Source: Arthrinium phaeospermum (taxonomy: Eukaryota; Ascomycota; Sordariomycetes; Amphisphaeriales; Apiosporaceae). Taken from it: 64,000 nucleotides of DNA. The DNA lies in contig QYRS01000009.1 in assembly GCA_006503535.1 (NCBI GenBank), forward strand, positions 992,001-1,056,000, read 5' to 3'. The notes below the pieces were generated by a model. It worked only from the letters and a program-made list of their open reading frames with translations. It was not told the origin of the DNA and did not search any database. Of the stretch, positions 11,692 through 22,403 are shown in pieces. The number at the start of each line of letters is the position of its first letter. Position 1 is the first letter of the stretch. A program made the translations under genes and the position numbers.

Positions 11692-13665
11692 ATGAGGCTC
11701 TTGAACGCCCGCACGTTTCGCCTTGAAGAGTTTAATAGCGACGTTGAGCGACCTCGATATGCCATCCTGTCTCATGTCTGGGGAAAGGATGAGATCCTCT
11801 TTGAGCAGTTTGATCATCAACAGCCCACCTCCCTTCCGGATTCGGGCCCAGCTATTGAAAAACTCGAAGGTACCTGTCGGCAAGCGCTGCTAGACAAACT
11901 CGACTATGTCTGGATCGACACTTGCTGTATCAACAAGAGCAGCAGCGCGGAACTCTCGGAGGCCATTAACTCCATGTTCCGCTGGTACCAGGAGTCTGAA
12001 ATCTGCTACGCGTTTCTCGCTGATGTATCGGCCCTGCAAGACCTGGAAGATGGCGATCTTAAATCGTCGCAGTTCTACCAGAGCCGCTGGCACACACGTG
12101 GCTGGACCTTGCAGGAGTTACTCGCTCCACAGAATGTTCACTTCTACTCGTCCGCATGGCAGTCGCTCGGGACCAAGGATTATCTCTCGTCGCACCTAGC
12201 CGATATCACTCTCATTGACACTCAATATCTGAACGGCCAGCAGGCTTTGAGCTCGGCAAGCATCGCGCAACGGATGTCATGGGCGTCAAGGCGTCGAACT
12301 ACACGCACCGAAGACATGGCGTATTGCTTGCTAGGGATTTTCGACGTTAATATGGCGCTCATTTACGGCGAAGGCATGCGATCATTCCAACGGCTACAGA
12401 GCAAAATACTCAAAAGCTCTGATGACGAGTCTATCTACGCATGGTGGAGGCCCATACCTGACCGTCCCGAGATGTCACAGAGACATGGCCTCTTAGCTCA
12501 ATCACCAGTCGACTTTAAGTCGTCGTCCGACATCATAGCTTGGCCAAGGGAAAAGAACAGACAGGTTGCGGCCAGTTCCAGCGTTGCGCTCGAGTCGCTG
12601 GTTGTGCCACGACACCAGGCCGTGGCTGAGCTGGGTCCCAAGATGCTTCATTACGATTGCGGCCATATATTCTACAGTAAAACCCCTGAACAGATCATCA
12701 ACAAGATTCCAAACTTTCCCAAACACTTTGTCGCACTGCAGTGCCGCGACAGGAACCACATGAGCCATGATATATATCTACCTGTTGTGCCGGTCCCTGG
12801 TAAGGCCACATTTGTACGGGCGAACACGTGGAGCCGTCAATACACTCCAGCATCGAGGATAACCAGGGATAGACGATGGCCATTTCAGGGCTTCTTACCA
12901 GAGCGTCCAAGCCAACCGCGGGACATGTTGTCTGTGCTTAAAAGATTGCCTGTTTCAACCCCAATCCCCGAACGAATGCCTCATCTTGACGTCACATTTC
13001 GGTTTCCGATGCAGCAAGAAGATGGCGTCTCTCTGGTTGATGTTATGCTGAAGGGTGCGGATTGGAACCCGCGGTGGAAGGGTTTCAAGCTGCATGATTC
13101 ATCCAGGGACTTCAGCGCACGCTTGACTTTCAGGCATGTATCATCATACCCTATTACCGTGTACATCAGGTGCCGGAAAGTTCCTGCCAGGGGCCCAAGC
13201 GACAGGCTCAACTCGAATAGCAGTGATGTGATGTTTGAGTGCCTCGAATTAGCTCGTTTAGGGGAGCAGAGCCATCTGGATGATAAGTATGAAAAGAGCC
13301 ATGATAGGAAGCCTTCTATAAGGAACAAGATCAGCTGGAGTTTCTGGAATCATTTGCCCCGCAGATCAATGGTGATTGGCCATCTTAGAGTTAATGCTGT
13401 GGTTGAGCATGGCGCCGTCGCAGATGGGGAGAGCACGTACGTGGTGATTATCGAGACCCAGTCGCGAGACTTTGAATATGCTCTCGAGCTTCTGGGACTC
13501 GGCGCTTTGCTTGTTTGGTTTCTTTTGTGGGGATCAGCAGGACTTTCAATTGAAGCGAGAGCAGCTTTGGTACTCGGGGCACCATCAATGCTTATATCAG
13601 TGGCTAGTTTGTTCCTAGCTTTCTTGACATACAGCCAACAGGAAAGGTACAGACCAGGGAAATAG
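11692..13665 (+). CDS. HET-domain (heterokaryon incompatibility) protein with two C-terminal membrane segments
   Basis: Intronless 657-residue frame starting at an ATG in a CACCATG context. The N-terminal ~240 residues carry the HET blocks: YAILSHVWGKDEI, the VWIDTCCINKSSSAELSEAI block, SQFYQSRWHTRGWTLQELLAP and TEDMAYCLLGIFDVNM followed by LIYGEGMRSFQRLQ. Family knowledge: HET domains trigger programmed cell death when unlike fungal individuals fuse, and are thought to be TIR-like. After a middle of unknown fold, residues about 600-648 hold two hydrophobic stretches (around ELLGLGALLVWFLLW and APSMLISVASLFLAFL), so the protein is probably anchored with a short C-terminal tail. No NACHT or WD40 part is present, so it belongs to the simple HET class and may act as executor or sensor. 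The specific incompatibility partner is unknown. Confidence 0.92.
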   Translation: MRLLNARTFRLEEFNSDVERPRYAILSHVWGKDEILFEQFDHQQPTSLPDSGPAIEKLEGTCRQALLDKLDYVWIDTCCINKSSSAELSEAINSMFRWYQESEICYAFLADVSALQDLEDGDLKSSQFYQSRWHTRGWTLQELLAPQNVHFYSSAWQSLGTKDYLSSHLADITLIDTQYLNGQQALSSASIAQRMSWASRRRTTRTEDMAYCLLGIFDVNMALIYGEGMRSFQRLQSKILKSSDDESIYAWWRPIPDRPEMSQRHGLLAQSPVDFKSSSDIIAWPREKNRQVAASSSVALESLVVPRHQAVAELGPKMLHYDCGHIFYSKTPEQIINKIPNFPKHFVALQCRDRNHMSHDIYLPVVPVPGKATFVRANTWSRQYTPASRITRDRRWPFQGFLPERPSQPRDMLSVLKRLPVSTPIPERMPHLDVTFRFPMQQEDGVSLVDVMLKGADWNPRWKGFKLHDSSRDFSARLTFRHVSSYPITVYIRCRKVPARGPSDRLNSNSSDVMFECLELARLGEQSHLDDKYEKSHDRKPSIRNKISWSFWNHLPRRSMVIGHLRVNAVVEHGAVADGESTYVVIIETQSRDFEYALELLGLGALLVWFLLWGSAGLSIEARAALVLGAPSMLISVASLFLAFLTYSQQERYRPGK

Positions 13666-13995
13666 CATACGAGGATCTCAGAGTCAATGGGTATAGTAGC
13701 TTCGTTTTGAATTTACAGAGTTGAGGGTGGCCTGCTCTCTCTGAGTCTTTTGTTTCTGCTAGCTCTGGCTGGTAGCGAATCAAGATTTACAACGCAACAT
13801 TCGCTGAAATAACGTCTTCCAGCGAATGAAAGCATACCCGCCCCTTCAAATCAAGCTGTGAACAACTGGCAACGGTCAAATCGCCTGGTCCATGTCTCCC
13901 GGCGCCCCAAGATGTTTCAGAGAGTCTTATGTATCTATTGCAAGCTATATATCCTCTAGCTACTTAAAAGGCACACCTCCAAACGCTGCCTTTGC
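13666..13995. other. Spacer between convergent genes
   Basis: 330 bp between the stop codons of the HET gene and the minus-strand peptidase/cytochrome b5 gene. It should hold both 3' UTRs. No gene or repeat seen. Confidence 0.6.
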
Positions 13996-16900
13996 TCACC
14001 ATGGCAGCGCACCGATCTCGCGGTGGCTGAGGTTTTCATACAGCCATTGACATGTTACCCGGTCATCCGTAACGTCTCCTGCCAATGCCTTCCATTCGAC
14101 TTCGGGCCCCGAACTCGGTGGGTTGGCTGGGAAAAATCTTGGATAATTGATGATATCTATAACGTGAAGAGAGGGGATAATTAGCATTGTGCCGCAGTTG
14201 AATCTTATGTACCCTTGCGTTACGTACCGGAGATATTGTAAACGATATAGCGGTCGCCTCCCTGGGCACCAACCCACGCGAAATCCGTATCCGGCGGGCT
14301 CTGGGTCGCGTTATGGGCCTGGAGGTCTTCCATGGAGAACCATGTCATGTCTGGGCGTCCTGCTATGTCCTCATACTTGGCCACAGCCAGGTCGTTGGCG
14401 CTATTTAACAACGCAGAGAAGCTTGCCATATCCTCCTGATTGTTGACCATGTTCATGGACACTACCTTGCCGGCCCAACGTCGCCGCGTCGCCGCTCTGG
14501 CAAGGTCTCTCAGCGCAAACACGTAGCCGTTTAACACAACCTGGTCATCGCGAATGGCGGTCTGGGCTGGCACGAGGCGGCCCAAATCGATGATGGTGTG
14601 CCTGGCGTCGCCCGTATCGATCGTCGTCAACGAAGGAACATGGCTTTTATCGAAATCCGCCGTGATGTCACGCCCGCCACGTCGTGCCAATAGGTCATAG
14701 CCCGCAGGGTGGTGGTCAAGGTAGCCTAAGATCCGAGGTCAGCATCCTGGATATAATACAAGAGGGGCGGAAGTAAGTTACATACCTGTTACATCGTAGA
14801 CTCTGTTGTTGTAAGCCACCCTCACACCTGTTGGCAGCCCCGGGGGGCGAAAGCGTCAACAGCCCATTCTATGTTCGATGCTAACTCGATAATAGAATTC
14901 TGACTCACCGTGTTCTGGAGTATCGTAGCACGCCAGCTCCTCTTTGGTCCAAACACAAATTTCTTTCTCGCGCACAGTGGCCTCGGGCAAATTGGCACCA
15001 GTGTTGTTATCGGGCTTTATAAGGGCACACAGGTAAGGCCGTAATAATGTTCGGAGACCTTGGACAATACTGAAATCTATATCCAGCTGGCGTGGACCCG
15101 GGAAAGCTGTCGTAGCCGCCGTCGTTTTGCCCTCTTTGCTCTGAAGAAATTCTAATACGAGCGGATGAAGTGATCAGTACACTCGTCAAAGGAGAAAGAA
15201 GAGAGAGAGAGAGAGAGAAGAAGAAGAGCAAACAAATGACCAAGAGACCAGCAAGACCTACTAGTTATATCATAGACAACGCCTTCTGCTACACGCCAGT
15301 CGGGCATGCTTAAAGTGCCGTCAAACTCGGCCACCTAGAAGAAAGTTAGCATCATGCCTGTATAGTAATCAAACAGGAGTCGCTGGATAGCTAGGAATGA
15401 CGCACCTCGGCCAGCCAGTACCACGGAATCAGGGTTCCGCGCGGCCTGGACCGTCTCAATGCGGCACGGAGATCCTCCACCGTCTTGTCGCCCGGCCTGT
15501 TTTCCGGCAGGGCCCTGCCGTACGGCGTTTTCACCCAGACGTTTCGCACCGCGGCGCCTTGCCCTTTGGGGATCTCGTAGCACGACCAGCCCTGGGGACC
15601 GGCGGTCTTGACCAAGACGAGACCCTGTTCGAAGATTTCCTTGGGCAGTAGGAAACGCTCTTCCGGCCTCGGCTGAAAGTCGGGCGCGTTAGGCTTCAGC
15701 CTCCAGGCGGGAAGCGAGCGTGCGCCAATCCCATTCTCCAGCTCAAAAGGAGGAACCTTGAATGTAAATGGAGCCCAGCCATTCCCCAGGGCGTACGAAG
15801 TTTTGTGAGCTCATCATAGGTACGAATACACTCATCGACCCACCGGCTGTGGTAACTTTGGGCGATCTGGGCAAGTCTATCTTTTACGTCGTTTCTGAAC
15901 TCTGTTAGCCACTCCTTGGGAGTCTTCCAGACTTTCACCTTTTCTTGACGTCGCTCGAACTTCGCAGTGACACTCTTTGTCTTGTCTTGGGGGTCTCGCC
16001 ATTCCTGCAGCGGGGCATCAGGAATAGCGCGTTTGTCCTGCCTAGCGGGCAAGCTAGCCATCATACTTTGGGTTATTAGTACCGAAAGGAGGAACGGCGG
16101 GGAAGGTAAGGAAGGGCCTTACAGGTATGATATTCCTTTGATCACCCAATAGGCGGCCCGTAGATGATTGGTTTTTTTCCACCTGCAAGTGAATTTTGTA
16201 AGCCCTCGTCGGCATCTTCCCCAATTCTTTCCGCGATCCTTCGGCATGGGGCTAGTAGCTGGCGAGAATGGTATGTGCGGAATGCAGCAATCTCCCTTCT
16301 GAGAAAGGTATAGCTCCAGAGACTTCTCTCCCATATGTTTTCATGGTCGTCTTTATCTGGGTACCTGCTCTGTAACCTATTTTCCACTTCTTGCTCCCTT
16401 TGATGCATCGCTCCGGCAAGCCTGCTTAATGGCTCTCGAAATTTGTCGACGTGCGGCGATTGGAGAATCACGCGCCCGCGCCATGCTACAAGTCGTGCGG
16501 GCTGCAGCGCGCTGGTACCTTTCGTACTCACGAGCATATCCCAGTAGCTCTGTTCGAACAAGGCCGAACAGGCGAACGGGGGTATAAGCGCCTGGAGAGT
16601 CGGGTTCTCACCGTAGCGGAGAACATCCCATCCATCTCGAGGGAGTTGTTTGTAGGTGTCGAATAGTTCCTTGCTTTCGAGGTTCCGGTCCGTCAGGGTG
16701 ATTCTTTGGCCGCCAACCTGTTCAGGTAGGACCGCTGGTAGCGCCACACCTAGCAGGGTACCACCGAATACATGATCGATAAAGCTCATGCCTATTTCTC
16801 GGAACTGCTCCTCTCCCATGTACGCTTCCGGCATGAGATCCAGTGGGTACTCCTCCAGCCGGCCACGATATATCGCATGGGCCAGCTCGTGCAGGATAGT

Positions 16901-18128
16901 GCAGGCCTGGGCAAAGCGCGCTATCGATGCCTGGGCTGGCGTAGCCGAGTCCCTCTCCACCAGCACCCGCAGGTGTGCCTAAAGAATCATGTCAGCTGGG
17001 GGACTAACAGGATAATGGCAGGGCTTGTGGGCATTGTCAATTATTACGTTATTGAGGTAGATCATAGGGCGCTGTTTATGATTGAATTGAGCGAACCAAG
17101 TTAAGCCCCAAGCCTTGTGCCCGTCCGCCTCCGTATCCTCTCTATAGCTGAATTCATCTAGGTAGGTCGAGGTCGTGTTAGCAATGGCACATAGAGCCGA
17201 GCGCAATCAGGGCAATACCGACCACGAAAGCCGAACACTAGACGTTCGGTCAGGCGATGAAGCCGGTCCCGGGCCTTGGTAAAGTACTCCTGTCGACGGG
17301 GCAGTTCGGTTGGACTGCGGTATTTGATGGCCCATACGGGATCATTCTTTGGGGCGGAGGGACTAGATAGCCGCGGCACTGGCGAAAGGTCCGAGTAGGC
17401 AAGGTCTCCGAACAACAAAGCGTCCAGCCTATAGTAGTACCAATGCGAGTCAGACACACATGAAATGGAAGGTGAGGGGAGAGGGCGAGGGAAAAAGGCT
17501 CCCTACCAAGGGTCCCTTTGTTCCAACAGCTTGGTTAAGGTCCTATTGCAAAACTCCAGAATGATACGCAGCTCGTTCCAGATCCGCCTCTCCTGTGGAT
17601 CCCAGCGCTTGATGGGGTCTTCCTGCCTTGTATCGATGAGAGAGGCTCGATTCAACTCCCACCACCTCTCCTTCTTTAAACAGTCAAACCAAGTGTCTTC
17701 GTGCACCTCGAGAAGCCTATCCTGGTGACGCTTCAGGTTCTGGTCGCGGTCGTAGCCAACGGAGGAATGGCCGCCATGGACCCCTGCCTCACCTAGGTAC
17801 TCATTGAACGGACCGAGCTGATGTGAAAAGATTCCCCCAAGACCCCTCTGGCGTCCGCGTTAGAAGAATCAGAACGGACAACACTGCTCAGTATAGACGG
17901 GAGGGTGGCCTACAAGCTGTCTGTACCGACTGTACATGATCTGGTCGATATCTACTCCGCCCGCATTGCTTTTGGTAAATCATTGTAAAAAACGGGATCA
18001 AGCGGAGGGAATATCGGATTCAGCATGGAGTGGTCCCGACCATCCCCAAGGTCGCCACTCTGAGAAGCCCCGTACTCTAGCGCCCAGGGAGACAAGGGCC
18101 TTGCCGGCGCTCCGCCTTGGGCAGACAT
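13996..18128 (-). CDS. Putative zinc metallopeptidase fused to cytochrome b5-like domain (one probable frameshift)
   Basis: Eleven-exon model on minus: 18128-17956, 17845-17507, 17428-17223, 17157-17048, 16978-16146, 16065-15406, 15334-15258, 15138-14909, 14827-14786, 14725-14228, 14156-13996, about 1109 residues. Start ATG sits in CCCACCATG. Near residue 306 is HELAHAIY, with a second acidic site about 27 residues later in REIGMSF followed by FGG. HExxH...E is the gluzincin-type zinc pattern; the substrate is unknown. The C-terminal part has a cytochrome b5 domain: VWTKEELACYDTPEHG, AYNNRVYDVTGYLDHHPAG (first heme His) and DITADFDKSHV (second heme His). Family knowledge: such domains bind heme or steroids. 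The donor and acceptor at 17222/17158 are weak and that junction is tentative. Within exon 6 the frame must shift by one missing base between about 15785 and 15813, joining YDELTKL to ALGNGWAPFTFK. This is a sequencing error or a damaged allele. Confidence 0.75.
15200..15218. repeat. GA run forming the polypyrimidine tract of an intron
   Basis: Alternating GA on plus, hence CT on the transcribed minus strand, inside the 119-bp intron 15139-15257. It lies between donor and acceptor, where a pyrimidine tract is expected. Confidence 0.75.
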
Positions 18129-18484
18129 GGTGGGGCGTAGAATGGGTATATGAAGGAGATGGACTGCAGTCAAGCCGGGTCCCAAGACAAACCGAGGTTC
18201 AATTGGGTTCGAAAATATCGCGACTCCGATAGAAAGGCAGCGTATGAAAACAATTGTCATGGCTTGGTGGTCCATGGTACAGCAAGAGAATGACAGAGAA
18301 CGAACAAAGGATGGATGCCAAGGTAAAACTGTGTTCAACCGAAAGCGGACAATAGAGGTCATGGTGGGGTCCCGTCGAGGAGTTCTTTGTTCACAACAGA
18401 CGTTTGCATGAAATGGCAGGCATCTTACGTAGACACATTATCAATTATAGATTCGTTCCTACTTGTCTCGTTCCAAACTACCGT
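18129..18484. other. Spacer holding the promoter of the peptidase/cytochrome b5 gene
   Basis: 356 bp between two minus-strand genes. The frame of the downstream gene stays open upstream to 18362 but lacks coding character there, so the ATG at 18128 is preferred. Nothing else seen. Confidence 0.5.
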
Positions 18485-19740
18485 CTAGAGGTGGGGCTTG
18501 TACTCCTTCTTGAGCTGGCCGAGGCCGAGGCGCGGCTTATACTCGTCGGGCTTGGTACCACCAAAGTCCCAGACGGTGTAGAACTGGTCGAGCAGCGGGG
18601 TACCGAAGAGGAAGAAGCCGTCGTTGTTGCCGGGCTCAAAGGGCGGCCAGCAGGCGTCGTCGCGGTTCGCGAAGCCGGGGCGCGCCAGCTGGTCGCCCGT
18701 GAGCACCACGTCGCGGTACTCGCCCGCCGCCTCGCCCGCGAACGAGAAGGTGACGGACCAGCTGGCGTTGAACTCGCTGCACAGCGGCGTGTGCTCGTGG
18801 CTGAGGATCGCGGCGAAATCCCACCCGATCGACTGGTACATCAGGTACACGTCCAGGCTCGGCACCGAGATGGACCCCGCCCCCGTGTCGAAGACGCCCG
18901 ACGCCTTGAACTGGCCCTCCCAGTCACGCCCGTTTGTGACAGGCTTCCCGTCGGCCCCCTCGTGCGTCCCCGAGAACTTGAGCAGCGGCGCCCGCCACAG
19001 CTCGTACTCGACCGGCGACCCGCCCTTCATGACCGGCAGCCACGTCAGCCCGCCGTCGACGTACGTGTCCTCGTGCGAGCCGCCGAGCGTGAGCAGCCCG
19101 TCGCCTGGTTTACCGCTCGTGTCGTTGAGCTCGGTGCCCGCGTAGAGGCCGAAGCGCGGCGCGGCCAGGGCGCCCTGCCCCAGCAGCGTCTCGGGCACCG
19201 TGTGCGTGGCGCCGTCGCTGATGGTGTCGAAGGACAGGCCCAGGAAGCCGTCGCCCGGGATCTGCGCCCACGTGCTCTCGTTCACGAGCAGGAACGTCTG
19301 GTTCCACGTCGTCGCGTCGCCGCCCGCGCGGAAGGTGTCGCGCACGCTGGGGCCCGCGATCTTGCCGCCCAGGTAGTCGACGGTGACGGAGCCGTTGATT
19401 TGCTCGCCCGTGGACGAGGCGTCGAGGCTGTAGCCCACGCGAGGAAACCTAGAGGCCGTGGTGTTATTAGTGACGTGCGCTTCGCCCCGGGGAAAGGTGT
19501 CGTCAGTACTCACCCGCTGTAGTTGTTGCAACTGCCCTGGGCGCACTGCTTGTCCACGATCCAGGTCGACGCGCTGCCCGTGTCGTAGTGCAGGAAGTGC
19601 TCCTCGCCGGGCGTGCCGGCTTCGACGCTGACCATGGCGTAGCTGTTGCGGAAGGTGATGGGCATTTCGACGACACCGGCCGCCGCGGCGGCCTGGGCCA
19701 GCGCGGCGGCGACGAGGGCGGAACGAGCGGTGCGGGCCAT
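18485..19740 (-). CDS. Secreted pepsin-like aspartic protease (family A1)
   Basis: Two exons, 19740-19514 and 19448-18485, with a 65-bp intron (GTGAGT...TAG); 396 residues. An Ala-rich N-terminus of about 22 residues is a plausible signal peptide. The first catalytic motif is HYDTGSAS (Asp53) and the second FDTGAGS (Asp263); the hydrophobic-hydrophobic-Gly block GDGFLGLSFD lies between, with several N-glycosylation sequons. Family knowledge: bilobed acid endopeptidases secreted to degrade protein. The propeptide is short or absent, since the first active-site Asp lies only about 30 residues after the predicted signal cleavage. That is unusual for a pepsin zymogen and suggests either a divergent subgroup or that activation by propeptide removal is not used. 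The C-terminus has no GPI-type hydrophobic tail. Confidence 0.88.
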
Positions 19741-20572
19741 GATTAGCGAATGTGGGTTGACGATGTCGCGAGACAATCGATTAATTAGTGCTGGCAGAAA
19801 GGCTCTTGCTGTGGACGTAAAGATCGGCAGCAGTCCAGGAATGCCATCTCTTTTTAAAGCGGCCCGTGGGCTTTTTTATCTCATGATGCTGAGCCCGGCA
19901 GTCCGGACCTGTCAATCAAAATAGGGGCGAAAGGTGGGTTCTCAATGCGACGGGGTCCTTCCTAGCGTCGGCATTTGGCAGGGGCGCAGCCCCCCAAAAT
20001 CCTCTTTTCGCTGCCCTATCTGGTCTGATCTGGTTCTAGCGGGCGCTATTCATGCGCGAGGCAGTTAGTACGAAACCCCAATACGAGGTCAATACTTTGG
20101 CACTGAGGAGCCCAATACGGACGGCTTTGCCGGCCTGATTGATATGTCTATCTTTGACTCGAGATGTTGTCGGGTCGGAGGGTGTGAGCTGTCCCACACC
20201 GCTGGGCTGTACCCACGCGCTTTTGAAGAAGTCTGCAGAGATGCGGTATATACACCCCCAAATCAGCTGTTTCTGTCACATACGACCATATCCTGCTGAA
20301 TACTAGGGATCCCGTCCGCTCTCCCATATATAAGCAGCAGAGAGCCGAATTAGTACTAGGGTCGGTGACGACCTGGGAATCCTCGGTGTTGTATGTTTTG
20401 TTTCAACAAATTCTTTTTTACTTTTTCTGAATGTCACTACCTCAACTCGCACCATCTTATTCTCTTTCCTCTTCAATACAGAATTCCCAATCCTTCTACA
20501 ATTTCCTGTCGCATGATAGGTCTTCCGATGCAGCACATGAAAGGGAAGCAAAGCGAATCTAGAAGACCTGGT
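19741..20572. other. Intergenic, 832 bp
   Basis: Contains the promoter of the aspartic protease (read on minus; an A/T-rich GATAAAAAAG stretch lies about 140 bp before its ATG) and the 3' UTR of the epimerase/reductase gene. No gene or repeat seen. Confidence 0.5.
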
Positions 20573-21782
20573 TTACAACCCTTTGTCCGCCATGATCTGG
20601 AACACCTCCTCGAGGGCCTCGCGGCGTGGCTTGATGACGTAGCCGTACTGGCGCATCTTATTCTCCAGCTTGGTCGTGTCCATGATGCAGTTGGCCCGCG
20701 GCGCGCGCAAGATGCTGAGCATATCGTCCAGCCCAAATGTCGTCCAGGTGATGTTGGGCCGTATGTATTGCTTGGCCAACTCCATGAGCTCCACGTTACT
20801 GATCTGGCCGGGCGTCACCTGTTTTTATTTTATCGATGGTTGGCGATGAATGAAACTTAGGGTCTCGGTTGGGGATGACTTACGAAGTTGTAAATGCCCG
20901 TCTCGGCATTCTCGGACAGGATGACAGCGGCTGGAAGCAAGTTCGGCATCACAGTACCGGACTGTGTTCATTACTTGTCAGAAAGGTACCGTGGTGAAGT
21001 TAATCATCAACGTAAACGGGCAAGGGGTTGGAAGCTCACCCCAGTCAGGTCCACAATCTTCTCAAAGTTCAACAGCCGCCCGATATGGTTGTTCTTGTGC
21101 AGGTCGGGCGCGATGGGCAGGCGGATGCGCAGCAAGAGGAGGTTGGGGTAGTGGCGGATGGTCAGCTCGCTGAGAAGGCGGCTGCGCGCGTACCAGGAGC
21201 CCTGGAAGAACGGCTCGTCGGTCTCGCGGAAGGGCGGGTGGTCCTTGATCTCCTCCTCGGACAAGGTGTAGATGCAGGCGGACCCGATCTGCGTCACGTG
21301 GATGCCGCGCTGGAAGCACACGTCCGCCACGTTGAGCGCGCCCAGGACGTTGGACCGGACCGTCTCGACCTTGTGGTCTTCGCACCAGTCCACGTTGGGC
21401 GTGCCGCGCGTGCCGGCGCAGTTGATCACACGGGTGGGCTTATGCTTGTCCAGCTCGCTGCGGCGGCCGGTCAGCCCACCTGTTCTCCTGGTTGTTTGTG
21501 TGGTATCTTTGCTTCGATACAGAACAATATTTACGGTCCATGGGGTGGATTAAAGGTACCAACTCACCTCATCACTTGCTCTCTGCTTTCAGTTCGGGCC
21601 TGTGACATGATGATGGCCTTACCCTGCTGCAACATCACATCCTTGATCTGGTTTGCGATCCATCCATTTCCTAATGATATACAGGGTCAATCACCTATTG
21701 TTATCCATATGTTTGTGGATTGAAGCGCGGAAAACGTACCAAACATGAGAAATGTTTGAGTATCTGGTTGTATTGAGCCCAT
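20573..21782 (-). CDS. Nucleotide-4-keto-6-deoxyglucose 3,5-epimerase/4-reductase-like (rhamnose synthesis)
   Basis: Five exons on minus: 21782-21740, 21670-21568, 21457-21040, 20961-20884 and 20818-20573; 295 residues. N-terminal Rossmann motif FLMFGGNGWIANQI, then INCAGTRGTPNVDWCEDH and RSNVLGALNVADVC, all typical of the plant NRS/ER and fungal ER enzymes that turn 4-keto-6-deoxyglucose nucleotide into the rhamnose form. The C-terminus (GIYNFVTPGQISNVELMEL) also fits. Partner: the 4,6-dehydratase gene starts 622 bp away on the other strand, so the two consecutive steps share a promoter region. Oddity: the SDR catalytic YxxxK is read as YARSR, with Arg in place of Lys. Activity could be altered. 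The NDP carrier is UDP by analogy with the Botrytis pair bcdh/bcer; this is an inference. Confidence 0.85.
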
Positions 21783-22403
21783 GGTGACCTCTTGAGCTGC
21801 TGTGTGCGTTTTACTTCGAAAGTGGCTGTAGTTGAATCTGGACTGGGATGAGTGTTGTTCTTCTTTGTCTTCTGAGTGAAAGTCGATGGGAACTCTTATA
21901 TCATGGACCATGATCCATTTGGAAGCTTTGGGCCAAAGCGAGGACTCAGACTTTCCAAAAGGCCCCCAACAATGGGAATTCGTCTGACGGTGAGATTCTC
22001 ACTCAGCCGCCGTCGATACCGAGTGAACGGATGGACTAGAACCAACGCACGACATAGTAGATAACTCTGCCCAACGTGGCTGCTTACAGAGTTATACAGA
22101 GTCACAAACATCGTAAGTGCTTACATGACCTGACATGTCTCGATATCTTACGAAACACTCCGGGCTGGAACAGATTTCCCTGGTTGATAGTTCGATGTAG
22201 AAGAGCGTATTATGAGGTGTGAGGGAGAAGAAACACGACAAAGTCTGCCTAGCTGGCAGACGAGGCTCCCATAGTCATAGGCATCAGATACAAAAGGGCG
22301 GACAAGAAGTAATGAGATGATGACTTATTCTTTCGCACAAGACACAATACAGACGATTGGCGACAGTTAATTTGATTATCAGAAAACCGGTATATCATAC
22401 AAA
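21783..22403. promoter_or_regulatory. Bidirectional promoter of the rhamnose gene pair
   Basis: 621 bp between the ATG codons of two divergently transcribed genes whose products act in sequence. No TATA box stands out. Joint control is inferred from layout only. Confidence 0.6.

Noticed and set aside
15740..15900. Intron from GTCGAT to TTCAAG to explain the frame switch in the peptidase gene
   Set aside because: Very weak donor, and it would remove GNGWAPFTFK, which looks conserved; a one-base frameshift is simpler.
18404..19522. 372-residue plus-strand frame opposite the aspartic protease
   Set aside because: The opposite strand carries both catalytic motifs and a signal peptide; this frame is Arg/Ala/Val-rich noise.
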